DNA from: Herbaspirillum sp. GW103
Lineage (GTDB): Bacteria; Pseudomonadota; Gammaproteobacteria; Burkholderiales; Burkholderiaceae_D
DNA length: 64,000 bases
Direction: 5' to 3'
Assembly: GCF_000261365.1 (NCBI RefSeq)
Contig: NZ_AJVC01000001.1
Coordinates: forward strand, 293,192 to 357,191
The notes below the pieces were generated by a model. The model did no database searches. It was not told the DNA's origin and saw only the letters and a list, made by a program, of their open reading frames with translations. How positions within the stretch are numbered: the first letter of the stretch is position 1; every line of letters begins with the position of its first letter. The translations under genes and the position numbers were made by a program. Of this stretch, positions 57,262 to 64,000 are shown in pieces.

Positions 57262-58176
57262 TCAGTCCTGGAAGGCTTTCATGCGCGTGCTCAGATGCTG
57301 CAACAGCCGGTTTGCAGCGGTGGAGAGCTGCCGCCCGGTGCGCGTGATGAGGTGGGCTTCCGAGCGGGCCAGCAAGGCATTGCGTACCGGGATCGCATAG
57401 AGCTCGCGGGCCGCCAGTTCGGTGGTCACCGCAAAGAGCGGCAAGAGCGTGAAGCCCAGTTCGGACTTCACGAAATGCTTGAGGATGGCAATCGAGTTGG
57501 TGGTGATGGTGGGTGTGAGCCGGGTCTTCTCGATCAGCGTGGCCGCTTCCACCAGCTGCCGCGTGCCATAAGCCAGGTGCGTGAGCGCCATCGGGTAGCC
57601 TGCCAGTTCGCGCAGCGTCACCGACTCCGCTTTCCCCAGCAACGGAAACTGCCGACCCACGATGGCATACATGGGCTGGCGCGCCACCGCGCGGCTGACG
57701 ATCTTGGCCTCGACCGGCGGATTGAAGACCAGCCCGATCTCGGCCTCGTCGGCGGCCACCGCACTGACCACTTCGTTGGTGCCGGCCAGGTCCAGCACCA
57801 GCGCAATCTCGGGGTATTTCTTGCAGAACTGCTTGATGGGCCCGCTTACCATGTCCGAGATGAATCCCTCCCCCATGATGATGTTGATCGATCCGCGCTT
57901 CAGGCCGCGAATCTCCTGCAGCTTGGCCAGCACGTCGGACTGGTGCGAGCGCTGCTCCCGGTAATACTCCAGCAGCAGGGCGCCGGCTTCGGTCGGACTG
58001 ACGCCGCGCTTGTGGCGCTCGATCAGCGACACCGCCAGTTCCTGTTCCAACAGGCTGATCTGTCGGCTCACCGCCGAGGGCGCGATGTCGAGGGCATCGG
58101 CCGCCGCTCGTACGCTGCCGGTGCGTACCGCTTCGTGCAGATAGGCAATGCGATGGTCATTGAGCGTATCGCCCAT
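57262..58176 (-). CDS. LysR-family regulator of the following catabolic operon
   Basis: This 304-residue protein has the LysR helix-turn-helix (GSVRAAADALDIAPSAVSRQISLLEQELAVSLIERHKRGVSPTEAG) and an effector domain with EGFISDMVSGP and GFTLLPLFAV. It is divergent from the dehydrogenase-aldehyde dehydrogenase-transporter group, with a 255-nt spacer, the classic LysR arrangement. The coinducer would be the substrate or an intermediate of that pathway. Confidence 0.9.
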   Translation of the reverse strand: MGDTLNDHRIAYLHEAVRTGSVRAAADALDIAPSAVSRQISLLEQELAVSLIERHKRGVSPTEAGALLLEYYREQRSHQSDVLAKLQEIRGLKRGSINIIMGEGFISDMVSGPIKQFCKKYPEIALVLDLAGTNEVVSAVAADEAEIGLVFNPPVEAKIVSRAVARQPMYAIVGRQFPLLGKAESVTLRELAGYPMALTHLAYGTRQLVEAATLIEKTRLTPTITTNSIAILKHFVKSELGFTLLPLFAVTTELAARELYAIPVRNALLARSEAHLITRTGRQLSTAANRLLQHLSTRMKAFQD

Positions 58177-58431
58177 GCGAGTCTCCGTGTTCTCAAAATT
58201 AGAACAATAAACATGATCTGTGCGGATTGATTGTAGTGATCAAAGCCGCCAAACTCAACGCCCATCAGATGCAAGTTCGTGCATCACGCTGCGAACAACT
58301 TGCATCTTGTGCGGTATGTCAGTGATTTTGCTGCGATGCGCAAAATCGGTGCGAGCCTCGCATCATGCTGGCGCAAGCCCGCCTCCATTTGGTGAGCATG
58401 AGTTGATCGTTTGAGAACGCAAAGGACGAGG

Positions 58432-59298
58432 ATGAAGAAGATCGGAGTGATTGGCCTGGGCAACATGGGCCGTGGCATGGCGTTTTCCCTGCAGCGCGGG
58501 GGCTATGAGGTGCTGGGCTATGACGCCCAGGAATCCACCCGCACGGCCCTGGCCCAGCAAGGGGTGCGCTGTGTGGACACGATTGCGGCGCTGGCATCGG
58601 CCGTGGAGATGGTGGTGCTGTCGCTGCCGACCTCGGACATCGTGGAGCAGGTGGTAGAGGGCGAGGGTGGACTGCTGCAGCATGGCGCGCCCGGACTGGT
58701 GATCGTCGACACCACCACGGCCGACCCCAACAGCACCCGTCGCCTGGCCGCACTGTTGCAGGCGGCCGGCATGGAGCTGGTGGATGCGCCGGTCAGCGGC
58801 GGACCCAAGGGCGCGGCCACGGCCACCATGGGCATGGTCATCGGCGGCAGCACCGAGACCGTCGCGCGCATCGAGCCGGTCCTGGCGGTGATGAGCGCCA
58901 AGCGCGTGCACGTCGGCCCGGTGGGCGCGGGCCACGTGGCCAAGCTGCTCAACAACCTGGTCACCGGCACCCATCTTCTCATCGCTGGCGAAGCGGCACG
59001 CATTGCGGCCGCTGCCGGGCTGGATGTGCGTCAGATCTTCCAGGGCCTGGCGTTGGGTTCGGCCAACAGCAAGGTGATCGAGGTGTTTTATCCGACCTGG
59101 ATCTTCAATGAAGCCTTCGATTCGGGCTTCACCATGAAACTGATGCGCAAGGATCTGCGCCTGGCCATGAACCTGATCGAAGAGACCCGCAGCTCCACGC
59201 CCCTGTCCAGGGAAGCGGGACGGCTGTGGGCGCGCAGCGTGGAAGGCCTGGCCGATGAGGAAGATTTCAACCGCATCGTCAATTACATCGAACACTGA
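58432..59298 (+). CDS. 3-hydroxyisobutyrate dehydrogenase-family oxidoreductase
   Basis: This 288-residue beta-hydroxyacid dehydrogenase has the NAD(P) motif GVIGLGNMGRGMA at the start, the substrate motif DAPVSGGPKGAATATMGMVIGG and the catalytic Lys near residue 170 (GAGHVAKLLNN). Relatives oxidise 3-hydroxyisobutyrate, tartronate semialdehyde, L-threonate or similar acids. AAAGGACGAGG precedes the ATG at 58432; a TTG at 58411 is in frame. It is the first gene of an operon with an aldehyde dehydrogenase 15 nt downstream. Confidence 0.88.
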   Translation: MKKIGVIGLGNMGRGMAFSLQRGGYEVLGYDAQESTRTALAQQGVRCVDTIAALASAVEMVVLSLPTSDIVEQVVEGEGGLLQHGAPGLVIVDTTTADPNSTRRLAALLQAAGMELVDAPVSGGPKGAATATMGMVIGGSTETVARIEPVLAVMSAKRVHVGPVGAGHVAKLLNNLVTGTHLLIAGEAARIAAAAGLDVRQIFQGLALGSANSKVIEVFYPTWIFNEAFDSGFTMKLMRKDLRLAMNLIEETRSSTPLSREAGRLWARSVEGLADEEDFNRIVNYIEH

Positions 59299-59313
59299 TT
59301 TCCGGAGTCCTCC

Positions 59314-60828
59314 ATGCAAAGCAATGACGCAGAAAACCTCATGCTGGCCTTTGGCCATTTCTTCCCCGGTGCCCGGGAGATCGGTTCCTGGATCAACGGC
59401 GAACTGGTCTCGGGGCAGGGCGAGAGTATCCAGCTCTACAACCCCGCCACCGGTCGTGCTTCGCTGAGCTACCGCGATGGCGGTGCCGCCGCAGTCGAGG
59501 CGGCGGCCGTGGCCGCCCAGCGCGCGCAGCGCCAGTGGTGGGCGCTGAGCCACGCTGCACGGGGCCGCGCCCTGTATGCCGTGGGCGCAGTCATCCGCGC
59601 CGAGGCTGAACCGCTGGCGCGACTGGAAGCGATCTCCTCGGGCAAGCCCATTCGCGATTGCCGCGCCGAGATGCAGAAGGTCGCCGAGATGTTCGAGTAC
59701 TACGCAGGATGGGCCGACAAGTTCTACGGCGAAGTCATTCCCGTCCCCAGTTCGCACCTGAACTACACCCGCCGCGAACCCTATGGCACGGTACTGCAGA
59801 TGACGCCCTGGAACGCGCCGGCCTTCACCTGCGGCTGGCAGCTCGGCCCCGCGCTGGCTACCGGCAATGCGGTGCTGCTCAAGCCTTCCGAACTGACTCC
59901 CTTCTCCTCGCTGGCCATCGCCCGCCTGGGCGAGCAGGCCGGTCTGCCGGCCGGCCTGGTCAACGTGCTGGCCGGACTGGGCCAGACCATGGTGCCGCAG
60001 GCCATGGCGACCTGGACGGTGAAGAAGGTGATCTTCGTCGGTTCGCCCGCTACCGGCGCGCTCATCGCCAAGGCCGCGGCCGAACGCGTGATGCCCTGTG
60101 TGCTGGAGCTGGGCGGCAAGTCGGCCAACATCATCTTCGAGGATGCCGACCTGCGCCTGGCGGCCTTCGGGGCCCAGGCGGCGATCTTCTCGGGGGCCGG
60201 GCAGAGTTGCGTGGCCGGGTCGCGCCTGCTGGTCCAGCGCAAGGTCTATGACCGCTTCGTCGAGACGGTGGCCGCTGGTGCCGAGAAGATCCGCCTGGGC
60301 GCACCGCTGGACGATAGCACCGAGGTCGGCCCGATCAACAACCGCAAGCAGTACGAGCACATCCAGCGCATGGTGGCGCGTGGACTGGAAGCGGGCGCGA
60401 CGCTGGCAGCCGGCCACACGCGCTATGGCGAAGAGGGCTACTTCGTGCGTCCGACACTGCTGGCGCATGCCAGCAATGCCATGGAGGTGGCGCGTTCGGA
60501 GATCTTCGGTCCGGTGGCCGTGGCCATTCCCTTCGAGGATGAAGAGGAGGCCATCGCCATCGCCAACGACAGCGAATTCGGCCTGGCCGGTGCGGTCTGG
60601 ACTCGCGACGTGGCGCGCGCCCATCGGGTGGCGGCCAGCGTCAACGCCGGCACCTTCTGGGTCAACAGCTACAAGACCATCAACGTGGCTTCGCCCTTTG
60701 GCGGCTTCAACCGCAGCGGCTACGGGCGTTCCAGCGGCATGGAAGCGCTCTACGACTATACGCAGACCAAGAGCGTCTGGGTCGAGACCTCGGCCAATCC
60801 GGCCACGCCTTTCGGCTATGCCGGCTGA
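59314..60828 (+). CDS. Aldehyde dehydrogenase
   Basis: This 504-residue ALDH has the catalytic Cys near residue 298 (GAGQSCVAGSR), Glu in LELGGKSAN near 264 and the cofactor region TPWNAPAF. CCGGAGTCC precedes the ATG. It would oxidise the aldehyde formed from the preceding dehydrogenase's substrate to an acid. The specific aldehyde is unknown; betaine-aldehyde and 2-hydroxymuconic semialdehyde groups are near relatives in style. It lies in the same operon as the hydroxyacid dehydrogenase and probably the DUF3100 gene. Confidence 0.9.
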   Translation: MQSNDAENLMLAFGHFFPGAREIGSWINGELVSGQGESIQLYNPATGRASLSYRDGGAAAVEAAAVAAQRAQRQWWALSHAARGRALYAVGAVIRAEAEPLARLEAISSGKPIRDCRAEMQKVAEMFEYYAGWADKFYGEVIPVPSSHLNYTRREPYGTVLQMTPWNAPAFTCGWQLGPALATGNAVLLKPSELTPFSSLAIARLGEQAGLPAGLVNVLAGLGQTMVPQAMATWTVKKVIFVGSPATGALIAKAAAERVMPCVLELGGKSANIIFEDADLRLAAFGAQAAIFSGAGQSCVAGSRLLVQRKVYDRFVETVAAGAEKIRLGAPLDDSTEVGPINNRKQYEHIQRMVARGLEAGATLAAGHTRYGEEGYFVRPTLLAHASNAMEVARSEIFGPVAVAIPFEDEEEAIAIANDSEFGLAGAVWTRDVARAHRVAASVNAGTFWVNSYKTINVASPFGGFNRSGYGRSSGMEALYDYTQTKSVWVETSANPATPFGYAG

Positions 60829-60922
60829 GGCCCGGCACTTTACGTAGCACACACTGACCGATCCACCACCAACCGGCCGCCTTGCCTGCACAAGGTAGCC
60901 GTCGCCACGAGGGAGAAGCAAG

Positions 60923-62257
60923 ATGCAAGCAAGCTATGCCAGTCATGTCGCGCCACCACAGGGAGAGCGTAGCCGCTTCCCCTTCCTGAAGCTCTACTTC
61001 CTGACCTCCATCGTGATGCTGCTGGCCGACTGGATCGGTTCGGTCACGTTCAACGTGGGTCCGGGCAAGGTGGTGCTCCTGCCCATGGTGTGGGCCATTC
61101 TCATGGGTGGCGTGCTGGGGCTGCTGCACAAGTCCATGCCGGCGCCGCTGCGGCTGGATACGTCCCTGCAATTCCGTGCGGCTTCGGTGCTGCAGCCGGC
61201 GCTGTTGCTGTTCATCGCCAAGCTGGGCCTGATGGTGGGCAGTTCTCTCCCCAAGCTGGCTGCTGCCGGCTGGGCGCTGGCTTTCCAGGAGCTGGGGCAT
61301 TTCGTCGGCACCATCCTGATCGGCCTGCCGCTGGCGCTGCTGCTGGGCATCAAGCGCGAAGCCATCGGTGCCACCTTCTCGGTAGGGCGCGAACCCAGCC
61401 TGGCCATCATCGGCGAGCGCTACGGCATGGATTCTCCCGAAGGGCGCGGCGTGCTGGCCGAGTACCTGACCGGCACCCTGTTCGGAGCCGTGTTCATCGC
61501 CATCCTGGCAGGCTTCCTGGCCAGCCTCAACATCTTCCATCCGTATGCACTGGCCATGGGGGCGGGCGTGGGTTCGGGCAGCATGATGGCGGCGGCGGCC
61601 GGCGCCGTGGCGGCCCAGCAGACTGCCGACGTGGCCAAGGATGTGATGACCTTTGCGGCGGCCAGCAACCTCATCACCACCACGCTGGGTACCTACTTCA
61701 CGCTCTTCATCTCGCTGCCGCTGGCGGTGTATGGCTATCGCGTGATGGAACCCATCCTCGGGCGCACCACGCGCGCTTCCACCGAGCAGAGCCAGGTCAG
61801 CGCCAGCGACCATGCCGAAGCGCCGGAGCTGAACCCGCTGCAGAAGTGGGGCGCCTGGGGGGTGGCGGCGGTACTGACCCTGGTGAGCGACTGGATTCTC
61901 TATGGCAGCAAGCCCATCGAGACCTTGCCCGGCATGCTGGTGATCCTGGCGGCGGTGGCGGTGGGTGACGCGCTGTGCCGACTGACGGGGCGCAAGGTAC
62001 CGGCGGTGTGCTGGGTTTCCGTCGTGGCCATGGCCCTGACCTCGCCGATCTGTCCGTGGGCGCCGCAGCTGGTAGCTCTGACCGGCAAGATCAATTTCCT
62101 CTCGGTGACGCCAGTCATGCTGACCTTCGCCGGCCTGTCGCTGGCCAAGGATATCCCGGCCTTCCGCCGCCTTGGCTGGCGCATCGTGCTGGTGTCCTTC
62201 GCCGCCAATGCCGGCACCTTTATCGGTGCCACGCTGGTGGCCGAGATCTTCCATTGA
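60923..62257 (+). CDS. DUF3100 membrane protein, probable transporter
   Basis: This 444-residue protein has about 11 hydrophobic segments and Gly/Ala/Met-rich helices (MGAGVGSGSMMAAAAGAVAAQQTAD), as in DUF3100. The family is uncharacterised; the pattern is that of a secondary transporter. GAGGGAGAAGC precedes the ATG. It lies 94 nt after the aldehyde dehydrogenase and 152 nt before a DASS transporter, so two membrane carriers serve this locus. Confidence 0.8.
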   Translation: MQASYASHVAPPQGERSRFPFLKLYFLTSIVMLLADWIGSVTFNVGPGKVVLLPMVWAILMGGVLGLLHKSMPAPLRLDTSLQFRAASVLQPALLLFIAKLGLMVGSSLPKLAAAGWALAFQELGHFVGTILIGLPLALLLGIKREAIGATFSVGREPSLAIIGERYGMDSPEGRGVLAEYLTGTLFGAVFIAILAGFLASLNIFHPYALAMGAGVGSGSMMAAAAGAVAAQQTADVAKDVMTFAAASNLITTTLGTYFTLFISLPLAVYGYRVMEPILGRTTRASTEQSQVSASDHAEAPELNPLQKWGAWGVAAVLTLVSDWILYGSKPIETLPGMLVILAAVAVGDALCRLTGRKVPAVCWVSVVAMALTSPICPWAPQLVALTGKINFLSVTPVMLTFAGLSLAKDIPAFRRLGWRIVLVSFAANAGTFIGATLVAEIFH

Positions 62258-62344
62258 TAGCCAATAAAACCGCGCTTTGCTGGCCCAGATCAAAACATCG
62301 GCAATGAGCGCGACTGCGCGCTGACCCGGCTGACTATACTGGCG

Positions 62345-62390
62345 CAAGGATGGCCACACGGCAACAGGCTGTGCGGCCATCTTGCTTTCA
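62345..62390 (+). terminator. Possible terminator or attenuator between DUF3100 and DASS genes
   Basis: CAAGGATGGCCACAC and GTGCGGCCATCTTG pair with one bulge and one mismatch, followed by CTTTC. It lies 20 nt before the DASS start, so it may act as an attenuator. Confidence 0.4.
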
Positions 62391-62409
62391 TAGTCTTCAG
62401 GATGATGCG

Positions 62410-63915
62410 ATGTTCAATCAACTCAAAGCCACCTTCAAGTATTTCAACGACGCTGTTCCCTTCAAGCTGGTGCCGGCCCTGATTGCCACGGCGGTACTGA
62501 TCCTGCTGCTGCTCACCCCCTGTCCGGGCGGCCTGGAGCCCAAGGCCTGGGCGCTGGTGGCGATCTTCCTCACCACCATCGTGGCCATCATCCTCAAGGT
62601 CATGCCCATCGGCGTGATGGCGATGATGGCCATCGTCATCGTCTCGCTCTCGCAGGTCACCTCGACTTCCTCCAAGGGAGCGATTGCCGATGCGCTGGCC
62701 AGTTTTTCCAATCCGCTGATCTGGCTTATCGTGGTGGCCATCCTGATTTCGCGTGGTTTGAAGAAGACCGGGCTGGGGCGGCGTGTCGGGCTGATGTTCA
62801 TCGCGCTGCTGGGCAAGCGCACGGTGGGCATCGGCTATGGCCTGGCGATTTGCGAACTGGTGCTGGCGCCCTTCACGCCCAGCAATACGGCGCGTGGCGG
62901 CGGCATCGTCCATCCCATCATGAAGTCGATTGCCAACGCCTTTGATTCCGATCCGGCCAAGGGCACGCAGAACAAGGTCGGCACCTACCTGGCGCTGGTC
63001 AACTATCACGCCAACCCGATCACCTCGGCCATGTTCCTCACCGCCACCGCTCCCAATCCGCTGGTGGTCAACTACGTGGCCAAGGCCACCGGCCATGCGC
63101 TGCAACTCTCATGGACCACCTGGGCGCTGTGCATGCTGCTGCCCGGTCTGGTGTGTCTGCTGATCATGCCGATGGTGATCTACCTGCTCTCGCCGCCGGA
63201 ATTGAAGTCCACGCCCAACGCGGTGGACTATGCCCGCAGCGAACTCGACAAGATGGGCAAGCTCGGGGCCAGCGAGAAGGTGATGCTGGGGACCTTTGCG
63301 TTGCTGCTGCTGCTGTGGGCCAACGTCCCGGCCATGCTGTTGGGGGCGGCCTTCACACTTGATCCCACGGTGGTGGCGTTCGTTGGATTGTTCGTGCTCA
63401 TCATCACAGGCACGATTGACTGGGATGATGTGCTCTCCGAAAAGAGCGCGTGGGATACGCTGGTCTGGTTCGGTGCCCTGGTGATGCTGGCCGAGCAGTT
63501 GAACAAGACCGGTGTGGTGGCGTGGTTCTCGGGAGGCATGAAGGCCGCCATCGTCGCCAGCGGCATGGGCTGGATGGCCGTGGCCGGCGTGCTGCTGCTG
63601 GTGTTCGTGCTGTCGCATTACTTCTTTGCCAGTACCACGGCACACATCAGCGCGATGATGCTGGCCTTCCTCACGGTGGGCGCGCAATTGCTGCCGCCGC
63701 AGTATGTGGCGCCCTTCATGCTGATGATGACCGCAGGATCGGGCGTGATGATGACGCTGACCCATTACGCTACCGGCACTTCGCCCATCATCTTCGGTAG
63801 CGGCTACGTCTCCATGGGCAAGTGGTGGGGAGTGGGCTTCGTGATGGCGGTGGTGGAATTGCTGGTGTTTGCGTCGGTGGGAATGGTGTGGTGGAAGGTG
63901 TTGGGGTATTGGTGA
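62410..63915 (+). CDS. DASS-family anion:Na+ symporter or exchanger
   Basis: This 501-residue inner-membrane protein has about 12 membrane segments and family motifs TPSNTARGGGIVHPIMKSIAN and TPNAVDYARSELDKMG, with the SNT-type substrate loop of DASS (CitT/TtdT-like) carriers. Substrates are di- and tricarboxylates such as tartrate, citrate or succinate. The ATG at 62410 follows GGATGATGCG. It is 152 nt after the DUF3100 gene and may be in the same transcript. Tartrate or a related hydroxydicarboxylate would fit the nearby hydroxyacid dehydrogenase. Confidence 0.9.
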   Translation: MFNQLKATFKYFNDAVPFKLVPALIATAVLILLLLTPCPGGLEPKAWALVAIFLTTIVAIILKVMPIGVMAMMAIVIVSLSQVTSTSSKGAIADALASFSNPLIWLIVVAILISRGLKKTGLGRRVGLMFIALLGKRTVGIGYGLAICELVLAPFTPSNTARGGGIVHPIMKSIANAFDSDPAKGTQNKVGTYLALVNYHANPITSAMFLTATAPNPLVVNYVAKATGHALQLSWTTWALCMLLPGLVCLLIMPMVIYLLSPPELKSTPNAVDYARSELDKMGKLGASEKVMLGTFALLLLLWANVPAMLLGAAFTLDPTVVAFVGLFVLIITGTIDWDDVLSEKSAWDTLVWFGALVMLAEQLNKTGVVAWFSGGMKAAIVASGMGWMAVAGVLLLVFVLSHYFFASTTAHISAMMLAFLTVGAQLLPPQYVAPFMLMMTAGSGVMMTLTHYATGTSPIIFGSGYVSMGKWWGVGFVMAVVELLVFASVGMVWWKVLGYW

Positions 63916-63939
63916 GGTTGAGGCCGCAGCAATAACTAG

Positions 63940-64000
63940 AACCCATTTCATAAATAGGCGTGAGTGCGAGCGAGTCCCGTTTGGGATGAAGTGCAAGGCA
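63940..64000. other. Non-coding window end
   Basis: The last 85 bases after the DASS stop hold no supported gene. The stretch from about 63948 (AGAACCCATTTCATAAAT) has the look of an insertion sequence end of the IS5 type, next to a CTAG tetranucleotide, but the element itself would lie outside the window. Confidence 0.2.

Noticed and set aside
58363..60921. 852-residue open frame on the minus strand
   Set aside because: It lies antisense to the hydroxyacid and aldehyde dehydrogenase genes, is His/Arg/Gly-rich and has no domain; a high-GC shadow.

Overview
The window looks like a chromosomal segment of a plant- or soil-associated betaproteobacterium of the Oxalobacteraceae, most likely Herbaspirillum or a close relative. 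This rests on GC-rich coding sequence, the trxA-rho-rpmE2 neighbourhood next to an AddAB-like pair, and a primary sigma factor with a long Lys/Ala-rich N-terminal extension. No phage, CRISPR array, rRNA or intact insertion sequence was seen. The genus is inference; no database was searched.

Core region, 1-20.4 kb: a partial membrane glycosyltransferase, rpmE2, rho and trxA lie on the minus strand. On the plus strand are an AddB/AddA-like nuclease-helicase pair, a CPA2-type antiporter overlapping a YbdK ligase, and a HI0933-family flavoprotein. The macromolecular-synthesis block rpsU-yqeY-dnaG-rpoD follows, ending with a tRNA-Ile(CAU) and a clear terminator.

Nitrile and acid catabolism region, 20.5-34.7 kb: a plus-strand operon encodes a CoA ligase, an SDR dehydrogenase, a thiolase and an acyl-CoA dehydrogenase. 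A facing minus-strand operon encodes an amidase, Fe-type nitrile hydratase alpha and beta, a CobW-type activator and an aldoxime dehydratase, with an AraC regulator downstream and a divergent outer-membrane channel. Together they could take an aldoxime through nitrile, amide and acid to acyl-CoA and on to thiolytic cleavage. A near-perfect NtrC-type dyad lies just upstream of the amidase.

Nit1C region, 34.8-44.1 kb: after a truncated chemoreceptor and a MocR-type regulator comes a complete eight-gene Nit1C cluster: MSMEG_0572 family, Nit6803-type nitrilase, radical SAM, GNAT, AIR-synthase-like, glycosyltransferase, MSMEG_0570 and MSMEG_0569 flavoprotein. It is preceded by a sigma54-like promoter, as expected for a nitrogen-starvation operon. 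Its chemistry is still largely unknown, so this is the best candidate for an under-described system here.

A hipBA toxin-antitoxin pair with duplicated operator-like repeats follows at 44.2-45.7 kb. From 46.2 to 55.4 kb lies a lysine-catabolism group: 2-oxoadipate dioxygenase/decarboxylase (HglS), a D-2-hydroxyglutarate dehydrogenase overlapping it, AmaB, an orphan periplasmic binding protein and a LysN-like aminotransferase, with two LysR regulators. Ordered by reaction, these genes take aminoadipate semialdehyde to 2-oxoglutarate. The window closes with a NixA-type nickel transporter beside convergent nikR, then a LysR-controlled group of a hydroxyacid dehydrogenase, an aldehyde dehydrogenase, a DUF3100 membrane protein and a DASS anion transporter whose substrate cannot be told from sequence.
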